This document shows positions 36,913 through 45,569 of a stretch of 54,799 nt of DNA, piece by piece. The stretch's first letter is position 1. Each line of letters starts with the position of its first letter. The notes beneath the pieces were generated by a model that saw nothing but the letters and a program-made list of their open reading frames with translations, searched no databases and was not told the origin of the DNA. The DNA comes from Candidatus Anaeroferrophillacea bacterium (GTDB lineage Bacteria; Desulfobacterota; Anaeroferrophillalia; Anaeroferrophillales; Anaeroferrophillaceae), in assembly GCA_016933675.1 (NCBI GenBank), contig JAFGAM010000130.1, positions 1 to 54,799 of the forward strand, given 5' to 3'. The position numbers and the translations under genes are program-made.

Positions 36913-38904
36913 TCAGTCCGCGGCCAGGGTCAATTCGATATGCTCCACCCGTGCCAGTTCGGTACCCGGCCGCGGGCGCTGTTTCACCACCCGACCGCTG
37001 CCGGTGATCTTCAGCGGTACGGGCAGGGTGCCGAGATAATGCAGCACTTCGCGCACCGAGCGACCACTGAAATCGGGCATCGCCCCGGCGGCGGCCGCCG
37101 CTTTCGGCCCACGCGGTACGGGGAGGGCCGCGGCCACCGGCAATGCCGGCATCTCCGGGCAATCGGCGGCAGCGACCATGACCCGGGTCGCGGGTTCGAT
37201 ATTCAGTGTCGCCAGCACATGAGCCCCCAACCGTTGAAAGGCAGGTGCCGCGACGATGCCGCCATAGATGCTGTTGCGCGGTTCCTCGACGACCACGGCA
37301 ATGAACATATCGCCGCTCATCCTGGTACCGGGCACGAAACCGACAAATGAAGCGATATAGTCACGCCGCGAATAGGTCTTCGCCGCGCGGTCAAATTTCT
37401 GCGCCGTACCGGTCTTGCCCGCTACCCGATAACCGGGAATGCGGGCCGCCGGGGCGGTGCCGTCATCATCGACCACCCGCTCGAGCATCGCCAGCACCCG
37501 GGCGGCGGTTCTCGGCGACATGCACCGCCGACGATGCTCCAGGGCCCGAGCCTGGTAAACCGGCCAGCCGCTGTCGTCCACCACCCGGTCCACCAGGTGG
37601 GGTCGCACCCGGTAGCCGCCGTTGGCAAAGGCGGCGTAAGCCGCGGCCAACTGCATCAGGTTTACCGACACCCCCTGACCAAAGGCGATGTTGCTGGCGT
37701 CGACCGCTCGCCACGTGTGCCATTCACGCAGTTCGCCGGCCTTTTCACCGTGGAAGTCGATACCCGAGCGGTCACCGAAACCACAGCCGGCGAGAAATTC
37801 ATACAACTTCTCGTTTCCCAGCCGCTCGACGATCTTGGCACAGCCGATGTTGCTGGAGAACTTGACGATATCGGCAATATCCAGCAGACCGTATTCATGG
37901 GTATCGTGGATCATGCGGCCGCCGACACGGTACGAACCCTGCTCGCAGTCGAACCGGTCGGCAGGAGCCACGACATCCGCCTCGAGGGCGGCGGCAACGG
38001 TGAACACCTTGAAGGTCGACCCCGGTTCGAACAAGTCGGCCACCGCCCGGTTGCGCCACACCGCGGGTGAGGATTCGGTAAAGGCGTTGGGATTGAAAAA
38101 CGGGTAATGGGCCAGGGCACGAATGGCACCGGTCTGGGTCTCCATCACCAGGATCATCCCGCGGTCGGCATCGGCCCGCTTCACCGCCCGCTCCAGCTCC
38201 CGTTCGGCGGCATGTTGCATGGTCCGGTCGATGGTCACCACCAGCGTCTTCCCCCGGTGACCGGTGGAATTCCCCCGGCCCTGGGTATCCAGGGGCCGGC
38301 AGCGGGCATCGCGCTCGATCAGGACGACGTTCTTCTCCCCCCGCAGGTAACGGTCGTACTGACGTTCCAGACCCTCCAGCCCGTGGCTGTCGACCCCAAC
38401 GAAACCCAGCACCTGGCCAGCCAGTTCACGGTTGGGATAGAAACGCCGGCGTTCGCCGATGAAGCCGACGCCATCCAGGTTCAGCGCCCGAACCGCATCC
38501 GCCCGGCCGGGCAAAACATCGCGATCCAGCCACTGGAAATGGCGTGTACCCGTGACCCGTTGCAGCGCCTTCTGCGGCGACCAGCCCAGGGCCGCGGCCA
38601 GCTTGCGGGCCGCCAGCGACCGGTTTTCGATCCGCGGCGGCCGCACATAGATCGACTCGCTCTCGAGGCTCACCGCCAGCCGGCTACCGTGGACATCGAC
38701 AACCTCACCCCGTTCCGGCTTGATCTCCACCGCCAGTCGGTGCTGCCGCTGGCGGCGTTCGTGGAACTCCTCGCCGCGGATCACCTGCAAGTAATAAGCC
38801 CGACTCACCATGCCGACCCCGACAACGCACAGGAACAAGGCCACGGCATGGAACCGCCACGGCCGGGGACCGTCCGCGGCGCGGGGTCGCAATCGCCGGC
38901 TCAT
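36913..38904 (-). CDS. ftsI: Division-specific transpeptidase FtsI (PBP3) with PASTA domain
   Basis: 663 residues: basic N-terminus, one membrane helix (about 19-38), dimerisation domain (GEVVDVHGSRLAVSLESESI), and transpeptidase domain with the three active-site motifs STFK (FEPGSTFKVFTVAAAL, about 297), SSN (IVKFSSNIGCAKI, about 345) and KTGT (RVAGKTGTAQKF, about 485). After an Ala/Pro linker, about 600-663 form a PASTA domain (MPDFSGRSVREVLHYLGTLP). PASTA tails are typical of SpoVD-like and many non-gamma Gram-negative FtsI proteins. Overlaps ftsL by 4 nt. Confidence 0.95.
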   Translation of the reverse strand: MSRRLRPRAADGPRPWRFHAVALFLCVVGVGMVSRAYYLQVIRGEEFHERRQRQHRLAVEIKPERGEVVDVHGSRLAVSLESESIYVRPPRIENRSLAARKLAAALGWSPQKALQRVTGTRHFQWLDRDVLPGRADAVRALNLDGVGFIGERRRFYPNRELAGQVLGFVGVDSHGLEGLERQYDRYLRGEKNVVLIERDARCRPLDTQGRGNSTGHRGKTLVVTIDRTMQHAAERELERAVKRADADRGMILVMETQTGAIRALAHYPFFNPNAFTESSPAVWRNRAVADLFEPGSTFKVFTVAAALEADVVAPADRFDCEQGSYRVGGRMIHDTHEYGLLDIADIVKFSSNIGCAKIVERLGNEKLYEFLAGCGFGDRSGIDFHGEKAGELREWHTWRAVDASNIAFGQGVSVNLMQLAAAYAAFANGGYRVRPHLVDRVVDDSGWPVYQARALEHRRRCMSPRTAARVLAMLERVVDDDGTAPAARIPGYRVAGKTGTAQKFDRAAKTYSRRDYIASFVGFVPGTRMSGDMFIAVVVEEPRNSIYGGIVAAPAFQRLGAHVLATLNIEPATRVMVAAADCPEMPALPVAAALPVPRGPKAAAAAGAMPDFSGRSVREVLHYLGTLPVPLKITGSGRVVKQRPRPGTELARVEHIELTLAAD

Positions 38905-39185
38905 TTAATAATCACCTTCTGTTCCACCCCGGGATACCGAAGCCCGAACCGCTGCCGTCCCAGCCGCTCGAGCCGATCCGGCTGCTGCAGGGTCGCGACC
39001 TCGGTCTTGAGGGTCTCATTACGCTCACGCAGTTGGCGCAGTCGCTCCCGCACCGCTACCAGCTCATATCCCCGCTCCACCACCTGGTAATGCACCCAGG
39101 CGGCAAAAAAGACGGCACTGATGACCACCAGTACCCCGGCAATATTGCCAACCTGTTGCAACCGATTGCCGGTGGAGCGGGTCAT
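38901..39185 (-). CDS. ftsL: Cell division protein FtsL
   Basis: 94 residues: short cytoplasmic N-terminus, one helix (VGNIAGVLVVISAVFFAAWV, about 12-31), then a periplasmic coiled coil (VRERLRQLRERNETLKTEVA) and a C-terminal LERLGRQRFGLRYPG segment shared with FtsL/DivIC proteins. It would pair with FtsB and FtsQ. The call rests on architecture and its place between rsmH and ftsI, both overlapped by 4 nt. Confidence 0.9.
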   Translation of the reverse strand: MTRSTGNRLQQVGNIAGVLVVISAVFFAAWVHYQVVERGYELVAVRERLRQLRERNETLKTEVATLQQPDRLERLGRQRFGLRYPGVEQKVIIK

Positions 39186-40126
39186 CGCCGTACTCCCGCC
39201 CGCAGCCGGGCACTGCGGCTACGGGGATTGGCGGCCGTTTCCGCCGGCGTCGGCATCACCGGCCGCGAGGTGAGGATCTCCAGGTCCGGCCTGGTCCCGC
39301 AGTGACAGACCGGCAACCCCGGCGGACAGGTACAGGTGCGTGCGCGGCGCCGGAAGAATTGCTTCACCAGCCGGTCCTCCAGGGAATGATAGGCGATCAC
39401 CACGACGCGGCCACCGGGCCGCAGACGCCCGATGCCGGCCTCAAGACCGTCGGCAAGGGCGGTCAGTTCGTCGTTAACGGCAATGCGCAGGGCCTGGAAG
39501 ATCCGTGTCGCCGGATGCAGCCGCTGCCGCAGCCGCTCACGGACGGGCACCAGCGCCGCCACCAGGTTGGCAAGTTCAACCGTACGGGTCAGCGGCCGTT
39601 CGGCCCGCGCCCGAACCACTGCCCGGGCGACGGCCCGGGCACGGGGCTCCTCACCGTAGCGCCGGAAAATCTCCTCCAGTTCCCCGACCTCAGCGCCGGC
39701 GAGAATATCCGTCGCCGAACGTCCGTGGCCGGGATCCATTCTCATATCCAGGGGACCGTCATGCTGGAAACTGAAGCCCCGGCCGGCAGTATCGATCTGA
39801 AAGGAGGAAAACCCCAGATCAAAGAGCAGTCCGTCGATCCTGCCGATGCCCTGCGCGTCCAGCAGACCGCCAAGTTCGGCGAAGTTGCCGCCGAGCAGCG
39901 CAAACCGGTCTCCAAAACGCTGCTGCAGCGCCGCCGCTCGACCGACGGCTTCGGGATCCCGGTCGATGGCCACCACCCGCAGACCCCCGCCACCACGTTC
40001 GAGCATTGCCACCGCATGGCCGCCACCGCCGAAGGTCGCGTCCACGACTACCCCCGGCGCGGCATCGAAGCGTTCGAGGGCCAGATATTCCAGCGACGCT
40101 TCGAGCAGGACGGGGATATGCGTCAT
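39182..40126 (-). CDS. rsmH: 16S rRNA m4C1402 methyltransferase RsmH
   Basis: 314 residues, start MTHIPVLLEASLEYL with GGAGGGG upstream. Methylates N4 of C1402 in 16S rRNA with SAM. SAM site VVDATFGGGGHAVAMLE (about 27-43), DGLLFDLGFSSFQIDTAGRG, MRMDPGHGRSATDI and VVIAYHSLEDRLVKQFFRR; also a Cys-rich stretch CTCPPGLPVCHCG near 275. Second gene of the dcw operon, 16 nt after mraZ. Confidence 0.96.
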   Translation of the reverse strand: MTHIPVLLEASLEYLALERFDAAPGVVVDATFGGGGHAVAMLERGGGGLRVVAIDRDPEAVGRAAALQQRFGDRFALLGGNFAELGGLLDAQGIGRIDGLLFDLGFSSFQIDTAGRGFSFQHDGPLDMRMDPGHGRSATDILAGAEVGELEEIFRRYGEEPRARAVARAVVRARAERPLTRTVELANLVAALVPVRERLRQRLHPATRIFQALRIAVNDELTALADGLEAGIGRLRPGGRVVVIAYHSLEDRLVKQFFRRRARTCTCPPGLPVCHCGTRPDLEILTSRPVMPTPAETAANPRSRSARLRAGVRR

Positions 40127-40142
40127 CCAGTCCCCTCCCGCC

Positions 40143-40595
40143 TCACCGGTGAAGCTGTTCCAGAGCGGCAATCGCCGCGCAGATTTCGCTGCCCGAGCCC
40201 TTGATGTCACCCAGCTCGGCACCCCAGCGTTCACGACTCCAGAGTTCGATCTTTTTTCCGGTACAGACGACAACAACGTCTTTTTCCAGTTCCGCGTAGC
40301 TGCGCAGAGAAGGCGGGAGGAGGATGCGGCCCTGGCCGTCCAGGGGACACTCGATCGCGGCGGAGAGATAGAAACGCTGGTAACTCTTGACTTCCTTATT
40401 GTGCTGCGGCAGGCGAGACGCTGTTTCTTCCAGCACCGCCCATTCGGAAAGAGGATAGCAGTCGAGGCAGCCGTCGAAGCCATTGGTGACCATCAGCGCG
40501 AGGGAGTATCGGTCATGCAGAACCTCCCGCACCCTGGCCGGCACGTTCAACCTGCCCTTGGCATCGATCGTGTGTTCGAACCGCCCGCGAAACAC
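40143..40595 (-). CDS. mraZ: Transcriptional regulator MraZ
   Basis: 150 residues with a GTG start (MFRGRFEHTIDAKGRLNVPA). Two tandem AbrB/SpoVT-like DNA-binding halves, each with the family motif: DAKGRLNVPARVRE (residues 11-24) and DGQGRILLPPSLRSYAELEK (about 85-104). MraZ oligomers bind repeated TGGGN boxes upstream of their own gene and repress the dcw cluster in species studied; such boxes are present just upstream. Confidence 0.96.
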   Translation of the reverse strand: MFRGRFEHTIDAKGRLNVPARVREVLHDRYSLALMVTNGFDGCLDCYPLSEWAVLEETASRLPQHNKEVKSYQRFYLSAAIECPLDGQGRILLPPSLRSYAELEKDVVVVCTGKKIELWSRERWGAELGDIKGSGSEICAAIAALEQLHR

Positions 40596-40631
40596 GCCAC
40601 CCCCACATTCGCCCCATTAATGGACAGCTTA

Positions 40632-40687
40632 CCCCACTTTCATCCACTTTCGCCCACATAAATACCCACCACACCCCGCTTTGTCAA
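40632..40687 (-). promoter_or_regulatory. dcw (mra) promoter with MraZ boxes
   Basis: Minus strand: TTGACA at 40687-40682, 17-bp spacer, TATTTA at 40664-40659. Right after the -10 come three boxes at 10-nt period, TGGGC (40656-40652), TGGAT (40646-40642) and TGGGG (40636-40632), each followed by GAAAG or GTAAG. This is the known MraZ operator layout of TGGGN with 5-nt spacers. More TGGGG words follow toward the mraZ start. Confidence 0.85.
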
Positions 40688-41164
40688 GCACTAATACGAA
40701 AAAAACTGCGTTGTTTCACGGTTTTCATGTAACAGAAAATTCCCCTCGAAAAATCATTCCCGATCCGGACGACATCACACCATCCCCATCGGCGAAAGGC
40801 AAAACCGGCGGCAGCGGTAGAAAATCGGCGGCAGCGCGACGACGCTCCGCGATGATTCATTCCGGGGCAGCGACAGCCGCCGCCACCGGCGCGGCCGCCG
40901 GTCTCCCGGTCTATCCGGGACACCGGCAAAGGGCCACTCCGCGGCATCGGAACACGTGGCGGCATCAACCAAACCTTTTTTTATTTTTTTCTGACGGAAT
41001 ACCGGGGGAACCGCAGCAACCGCTACGATACGGCAAAAAAGGGGGGGGCACCATAACCACCCGGATTCACGGCGCGCCCCCATCCGGGGAGAGCGCCGCT
41101 CCTTACCTTGAACGACTGGGGTGGCGGAACAACGAAGAAGAAGATGATGATGATGTTGAGGTTG
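40688..41164. other. Gene-free region upstream of the dcw promoter
   Basis: About 480 bases with no credible gene. Contains a run of eight Gs after six As (about 41036-41049) and simple trinucleotide tracts (gaagaagaagatgatgatgatg, 41135-41156, just outside the transporter stop). A plus-strand ORF at 40681-41217 translates to low-complexity sequence and is rejected. Confidence 0.4.
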
Positions 41165-42073
41165 TCAAGAAGCCGGCAGCAGATAAAAGAGCAGAACAGT
41201 CAATGTCAAGCCGCTGAGGATAGTGGAGAAAAATATGCCCCCGGCGACCATCTCCGGATGGGCATCGTACTTGACGGCATAGAGGAGGGGGATAACTGCC
41301 GCCGGGGTACTGGTCTGGAGCACCAGCACGTCCCGCGGCAACCCGCCGATATCCAGCAGGGCACAAAGCCCGATGGCGATGAAGGGGGAAACCACCAGCC
41401 GCAGCCCGGTGCCGGAAACGAGGGGGGCCAGGGAAGCGGCCCGAATACGGGTGCGGGCAAGCTGCATGCCCAGCAGCATCAGCAGGCCGGGAATCGCCGC
41501 CTGCCCCACCAGATGGATCGCCTTGAGCAGCACCTCGGGCACCGGCAGGGCAAACCAGCGCACCAGCGAGGCCAGAACGATAGCGTGAAACAGAGGAATT
41601 TTCAGGATCTCGCGCAGGGACTGACCCACACTCGCCTGCCCGCGGGAGGCGATGTAAACCGCCAGGGTGCCGAGCGGAAAGGTGAACAGGACGAGGACGA
41701 TGACGGCGTAGGCCAGCCCCTCGTCACCGTAGGCGAAGAGCACCAGCGGCAGGCCGTAGTTACCGGTATTCATCATGATGGTGGTGAGGGAAAAGGCGCT
41801 GCGCTGCCGGCCGTCGAGCCGCAGCAGGCGGCCGCAGATTTCAGCGAGAAGCCAGAAGACGGCGGTAAGCAGCAACATAAAGGCCGCCGCCCGGGGCAGA
41901 AACGCAGCGATGTTCTCATGGCCGCGGATGAGGCCGGAAAAGATCAGGCAAGGGGTGAAGAAATAGAGGGTGATATCGGAAACCGACCGAAAATCGGGGT
42001 GTTTGAGCTTCTCGAACAACACCCCGAGGAGAATGATGAAGAAAATAGGTAGCAGGATCGTGAAAAAAACCAT
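41165..42073 (-). CDS. AEC (auxin efflux carrier)-family transporter
   Basis: 302 residues, about ten helices, starting MVFFTILLPIFFIILLGVLF. Start at 42073 has GGAAGG 6 nt upstream. AEC-family features: ITLYFFTPCLIFSGLIRG in helix 2, TTIMMNTGNYGLPLVLFAYG in the first half and a matching VLVLQTSTPAAVIPLLYAVK in the second half (inverted-repeat fold). Bacterial members carry malonate, malate or other organic anions; substrate unknown here. It is upstream of mraZ on the same strand, but a 477-base gap and a separate promoter make cotranscription unlikely. Confidence 0.85.
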   Translation of the reverse strand: MVFFTILLPIFFIILLGVLFEKLKHPDFRSVSDITLYFFTPCLIFSGLIRGHENIAAFLPRAAAFMLLLTAVFWLLAEICGRLLRLDGRQRSAFSLTTIMMNTGNYGLPLVLFAYGDEGLAYAVIVLVLFTFPLGTLAVYIASRGQASVGQSLREILKIPLFHAIVLASLVRWFALPVPEVLLKAIHLVGQAAIPGLLMLLGMQLARTRIRAASLAPLVSGTGLRLVVSPFIAIGLCALLDIGGLPRDVLVLQTSTPAAVIPLLYAVKYDAHPEMVAGGIFFSTILSGLTLTVLLFYLLPAS

Positions 42074-42414
42074 GATCATCCTTCCGCCGCGGTGGCGGCT
42101 GGCCCCCGGACCGCCGCTCCCGCAGCAACCCGCCTCACCTGACGCAGGGGAACGCCGCCCACCACAAGATAAAGAAACACCCGCCAGTCCGGTGCCGTAG
42201 TGGTGCCATCCCCTCTTCACGTTTGTTTCGGATGCGATTGCAGTTGCAATGCAATCTTCTAACGCAAGGGAGGAAAAATGGAAGTCGGGAATTGCCGCAG
42301 GGCCGCTCTGGAAGCCCCGGGATCAGGCTGCCGCTTTGTCCCCCGGCCCCGCACACCCGACACGCCCCTTCCCCGCTTCCGCCCAATGTCATCCCGATTG
42401 ACTTTGACGCAATT

Positions 42415-42434
42415 ACGGGATACGAAACGGGATA
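42415..42434 (+). promoter_or_regulatory. Direct repeat upstream of pyrF
   Basis: ACGGGATA occurs twice with a 12-nt period (42415-42422 and 42427-42434), about 60 bases before the pyrF start and overlapping a possible -10 (TACAAT). Could be a regulator site or chance. Further upstream, GATTGCA-7-TGCAATC (42236-42256) is a perfect 7-bp inverted repeat. Confidence 0.3.
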
Positions 42435-42493
42435 TACAATGACGCTGCCGTAACGGCTTTCAGAGCATCCCGCAAAAGAAGGAAAAGTAACCC

Positions 42494-43234
42494 ATGACAA
42501 CCGCGAAGTCCGCCATCCCCGCCCGTGAACGGCTCATCTACGCCCTCGATGTCCCCACCGTCGCCGAGGCGCGGCGCTGGGTGGAACGCCTCGAGGACCA
42601 GGTGTTGTTCTACAAGGTCGGCCTGCAACTTTTTCTCGCCGGGGGCTTCCCGATGGTCGACTGGCTCACCACCCGCGGCCGCCAGGTGATGCTGGATCTG
42701 AAGTTTTTCGATGTCCCGGCCACCGTTGAGCGAGCGGTGGCCCAGGTGGCCGGCCGCGGCGTCACCTTCACCACGGTACACGGCAACGACGCCATCATCG
42801 CGGCGGCGGTGGCGGCCCGGGGGGACGTAAAGATCCTCGGGGTGACGGTGCTGACAAGCTTCAGCGAGGACGACCTGCGACACATGAGATTGACCGGAAC
42901 GGTCGCGGAACTGGTCTTTCACCGGGCGCAAAAGGCGGTACACATGGGCTGCGACGGGCTGGTTTCATCGCCGCTGGAAGCCGCCCGGCTACGGCGGGAG
43001 CTGGGGAATGATTTCTTCATCGTCACCCCGGGAATTCGCGCCGCCGACGGCGACACGGTGAAAAACGACGACCAGCAGCGGGTGGCGACCGCCGCCCGGG
43101 CCATCGCCGACGGCGCCGATTACGTTGTCGTCGGCCGCCCCATCCGGGATGCCGCCGAGCCCCTGCAGGCGGCGGCAGCGATCCAGGCGGACATCGAGGC
43201 CGGTCTGGCGACCCGAAAGCACGGGCATCCGTGA
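42494..43234 (+). CDS. pyrF: Orotidine 5'-phosphate decarboxylase
   Basis: 246 residues. Last step of UMP synthesis. TIM-barrel markers: LIYALDVPTVAEARRWVERL (residues 14-33), VLFYKVGLQLFLAGG, the catalytic MLDLKFFDVPATVERAV (DxKxxD, about 72-88), TVHGNDAI, IVTPGIRAADGDTVKNDDQQ and YVVVGRPIRDAAEP. AGAAGGAAAAG precedes the start by about 7 nt. It is a lone plus-strand gene, convergent with the unknown gene at 43.3-43.9 kb. Confidence 0.96.
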   Translation: MTTAKSAIPARERLIYALDVPTVAEARRWVERLEDQVLFYKVGLQLFLAGGFPMVDWLTTRGRQVMLDLKFFDVPATVERAVAQVAGRGVTFTTVHGNDAIIAAAVAARGDVKILGVTVLTSFSEDDLRHMRLTGTVAELVFHRAQKAVHMGCDGLVSSPLEAARLRRELGNDFFIVTPGIRAADGDTVKNDDQQRVATAARAIADGADYVVVGRPIRDAAEPLQAAAAIQADIEAGLATRKHGHP

Positions 43235-43286
43235 TCCAACCCGCACCCCGGCCACGACCGTTCAAACCCATACCGGGGCCGTTTTC

Positions 43287-43886
43287 CTACCGATCGGAAT
43301 CTTCCAGTTGGTAGCTTTCGATCATCGACCCGTTAACGGCAACGAAGGGCCGGTGACCCATATCACGAACCCGGATGCCGTCCGCACCGCCGGACACGTC
43401 GCGGATATCGACCCCGGTCAGGGCCCAGAAGCGCCGGCTCATAAGTTGCTTGACCCTCCCACGTCCGCATCCCACCAGTTCGTAGAAGGCCCCTTCAGAC
43501 CGGGGAATCAGCACCCTCAGCCGGCTGACGGCAAAACCTGATGCCTGTTCACCGCCCAGGGTGTCGGCCTTTTCAGCCCGCTGGCGCTCGAGGACATCAC
43601 CCAGATGCGGGTAGTTGTCATAGAGAAACAGGATATCGGCCGCCCGCAGCATGATTTCTGGGGCCGTCCACCGACCGCCGCCGGGAAGAACGATCTCGAC
43701 GTTTTGGAGCGGCAGATGGCCGGGCAGCAGACTACCGCCGCTGAACAGGGTCTGAAAACGGTTAAGATTGTTAACCAGATCCAGTGTCCGTACGGTTTCC
43801 GGAACCCCCGGCAAAACCCCGCGGTAGATCCGGCCGCGAACGACGCAGAACACCTCACGCTGTTTTTCCGTATCCTTGACAGACAT
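43287..43886 (-). CDS. Protein of unknown function
   Basis: 199 residues from MSVKDTEKQREVFCVVRGRI; no signal peptide or membrane segment, so cytoplasmic. Not recognised. The first 100 residues look like a compact beta-rich domain (YRGVLPGVPETVRTLDLVNN, then VEIVLPGGGRWTAPEI), followed by a helix ADILFLYDNYPHLGDVLERQ and a C-terminal part with a Cys/Arg-rich loop (ELVGCGRGRVKQLMSRRFWA). Start choice is uncertain: the GGGGGAG site is only 1 nt before the ATG, while an ATG at 43916 has no site. Coding bias and a clean frame support a real gene; convergent with pyrF, 52 bases apart. Confidence 0.65.
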   Translation of the reverse strand: MSVKDTEKQREVFCVVRGRIYRGVLPGVPETVRTLDLVNNLNRFQTLFSGGSLLPGHLPLQNVEIVLPGGGRWTAPEIMLRAADILFLYDNYPHLGDVLERQRAEKADTLGGEQASGFAVSRLRVLIPRSEGAFYELVGCGRGRVKQLMSRRFWALTGVDIRDVSGGADGIRVRDMGHRPFVAVNGSMIESYQLEDSDR

Positions 43887-44083
43887 ACTCCCCCGCCGGC
43901 AAACACCGCAACCCATGGATTAAAGACCCCGGGACGGCCCGGACCCCGCCCCGGAATGACTCAACCTGATAGAGGAATATCATAGCGGGGGAAAATATGC
44001 CACATAAAGGGAAACTGTTTCTGTCGGAAATAATGGCGATGTTGACCATAAGCTTTTGGCGAAATCATCTCGGCGGAGTCCCA

Positions 44084-45436
44084 TCAGAAATAGCGCGTAA
44101 GCTGGAGGTAGAGTCGCGTTGGCACAGCCACGGTGCCGGAAAATTCCGTCCCGCCGGGAATATCGGCAAGGGGCAGGCGGCGGGTGCCGAACTCGCTGCC
44201 GCGGCCGCCGACGGGAAGATCGGCGCCCAGCAGCAAATCCAGTGCGCGGGTGACATCCCAGGCCAGACGCGGCTGACAGACCAGCGAGCCGTCATCGAGA
44301 TTGCCGATCACCGTGACCATGAGGTTGACCAGGGGGTGCACCTCGCAGCGCAGGTGCCCGGCGAGATAGTGGCGGCCGGTGAGATGAAGTTCGCCACGTT
44401 CGCGCAATGCCAAGATCCAGGGGTCGGCAAGCGCCGTTTCGGCATCGGGTTCACCGGCACCGTCATAATACCCTTCGACGAATCCGTACCAGTTTTTTCC
44501 GCCCCAGGCCCACGAATAATCGAGGTTGATCACCGCCGAGACATAGCTTTCGGGACCGCCTGCCGCCCCGGCGCCGACGGCCCAGGTGACGTCGGTGCGC
44601 CAGGCGGCACCGCCGAAAAAACCGCTCAGGCCGGCGCCGGCCACCAGGGTGTCGTAGTGGTACGCCAGCATCAGATCGGCCTCCCGCGGCCCCCGGGACC
44701 GGCGGACGCGGGCGGCGGCGGAAGAACATTTCGCGCTGAAATCGCCGTCCCCGGAATCCCGCCGCGGCACCAGCGCCAGTTGGAAGTCGGCAACCCGCTC
44801 GCCCCAGGCCTGCAGCAGCAGCATGTCGGTGCCGATCTTGTAGTCCCGTACGACGTCGGCGGGAGAAAAGGGATTCACCAGATCGGCGGGATTGAACAAC
44901 AACCCGTTGCCCCAGGATAGGGCCTGACGCCCGAGGCGCAGCAGACCCCGGGGCAAGGTGTGGTCGAAATGCAGGCGATCGAGGCGATGATATAAAACAC
45001 CGCCGTCGCGCTCACGCACCACCCGGGTCAGGTCGACAAGCCGGCGGTCATCCTCCGGGATAACGGTGCCGTACAACTCGCCCGCACCCGCCGCGGCCAG
45101 CGCCCGCCGGGTATCGCCGCCGGCGGCGACGGCCTCGTAGTGCACCGTCAGCGACATCCGGTCGGAAAACGCGGTGCGGGTATCGAACCGCAGGGTGGCG
45201 GCGCCGTCCTGCAGAGCCGTTGCTCCGGCGGCACGGGCAAGGGCCGTATCACCCCCATGACATGACAAATCGCCCGCCAGACGGAACTGGCCGCCGAGTT
45301 CGACTTCCAGAGCCGAAACCGGCGACGCGGCGACGACAGAGAGCACCAGCAGCGCCGTGCGGATGAGCGCCCGTCGCGGAACATACGCCGCATAAGAAAA
45401 CCACGGCCGCCGCGCCTCCCCCTTGCGGTGCGTCAT
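44084..45436 (-). CDS. Outer-membrane beta-barrel protein (second copy)
   Basis: 450 residues from MTHRKGEARRPWFSYAAYVP, with an Arg-rich n-region, hydrophobic RTALLVLSVVAASPVSALEV and a likely cut after SALE or ASPVSA. The mature chain has alternating-strand character and ends LYLQLTRYF, the classic C-terminal Phe of outer-membrane barrels. LRLGRQALSWGNGLLFNPAD at about 167-186 matches the barrel protein at 2.2-3.4 kb. Genes upstream on the same strand encode an ABC ATPase, two FtsX-type permeases and a LolA-like protein, so it is the probable outer-membrane end of that system. Starts at 45466 and 45478 would only lengthen the n-region. Confidence 0.72.
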   Translation of the reverse strand: MTHRKGEARRPWFSYAAYVPRRALIRTALLVLSVVAASPVSALEVELGGQFRLAGDLSCHGGDTALARAAGATALQDGAATLRFDTRTAFSDRMSLTVHYEAVAAGGDTRRALAAAGAGELYGTVIPEDDRRLVDLTRVVRERDGGVLYHRLDRLHFDHTLPRGLLRLGRQALSWGNGLLFNPADLVNPFSPADVVRDYKIGTDMLLLQAWGERVADFQLALVPRRDSGDGDFSAKCSSAAARVRRSRGPREADLMLAYHYDTLVAGAGLSGFFGGAAWRTDVTWAVGAGAAGGPESYVSAVINLDYSWAWGGKNWYGFVEGYYDGAGEPDAETALADPWILALRERGELHLTGRHYLAGHLRCEVHPLVNLMVTVIGNLDDGSLVCQPRLAWDVTRALDLLLGADLPVGGRGSEFGTRRLPLADIPGGTEFSGTVAVPTRLYLQLTRYF

Positions 45437-45569
45437 AAGCCAGTCACAAGGGTTAATCCGTGCCATCGGCAGCCGCAAGGTTTTTCCGGAATGGCGCCCT
45501 GACCAAAGGCGGATTCGCGGCCCGCAAGGCGCGACAACAGGTCGCAGTGAACCGACGAAGACAACGCGG

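Noticed and set aside
40681..41217. Plus-strand ORF upstream of mraZ
   Set aside because: Ser/Arg/Pro/Ala repeats and an acidic run made by a trinucleotide tract; overlaps the mra -35 region.
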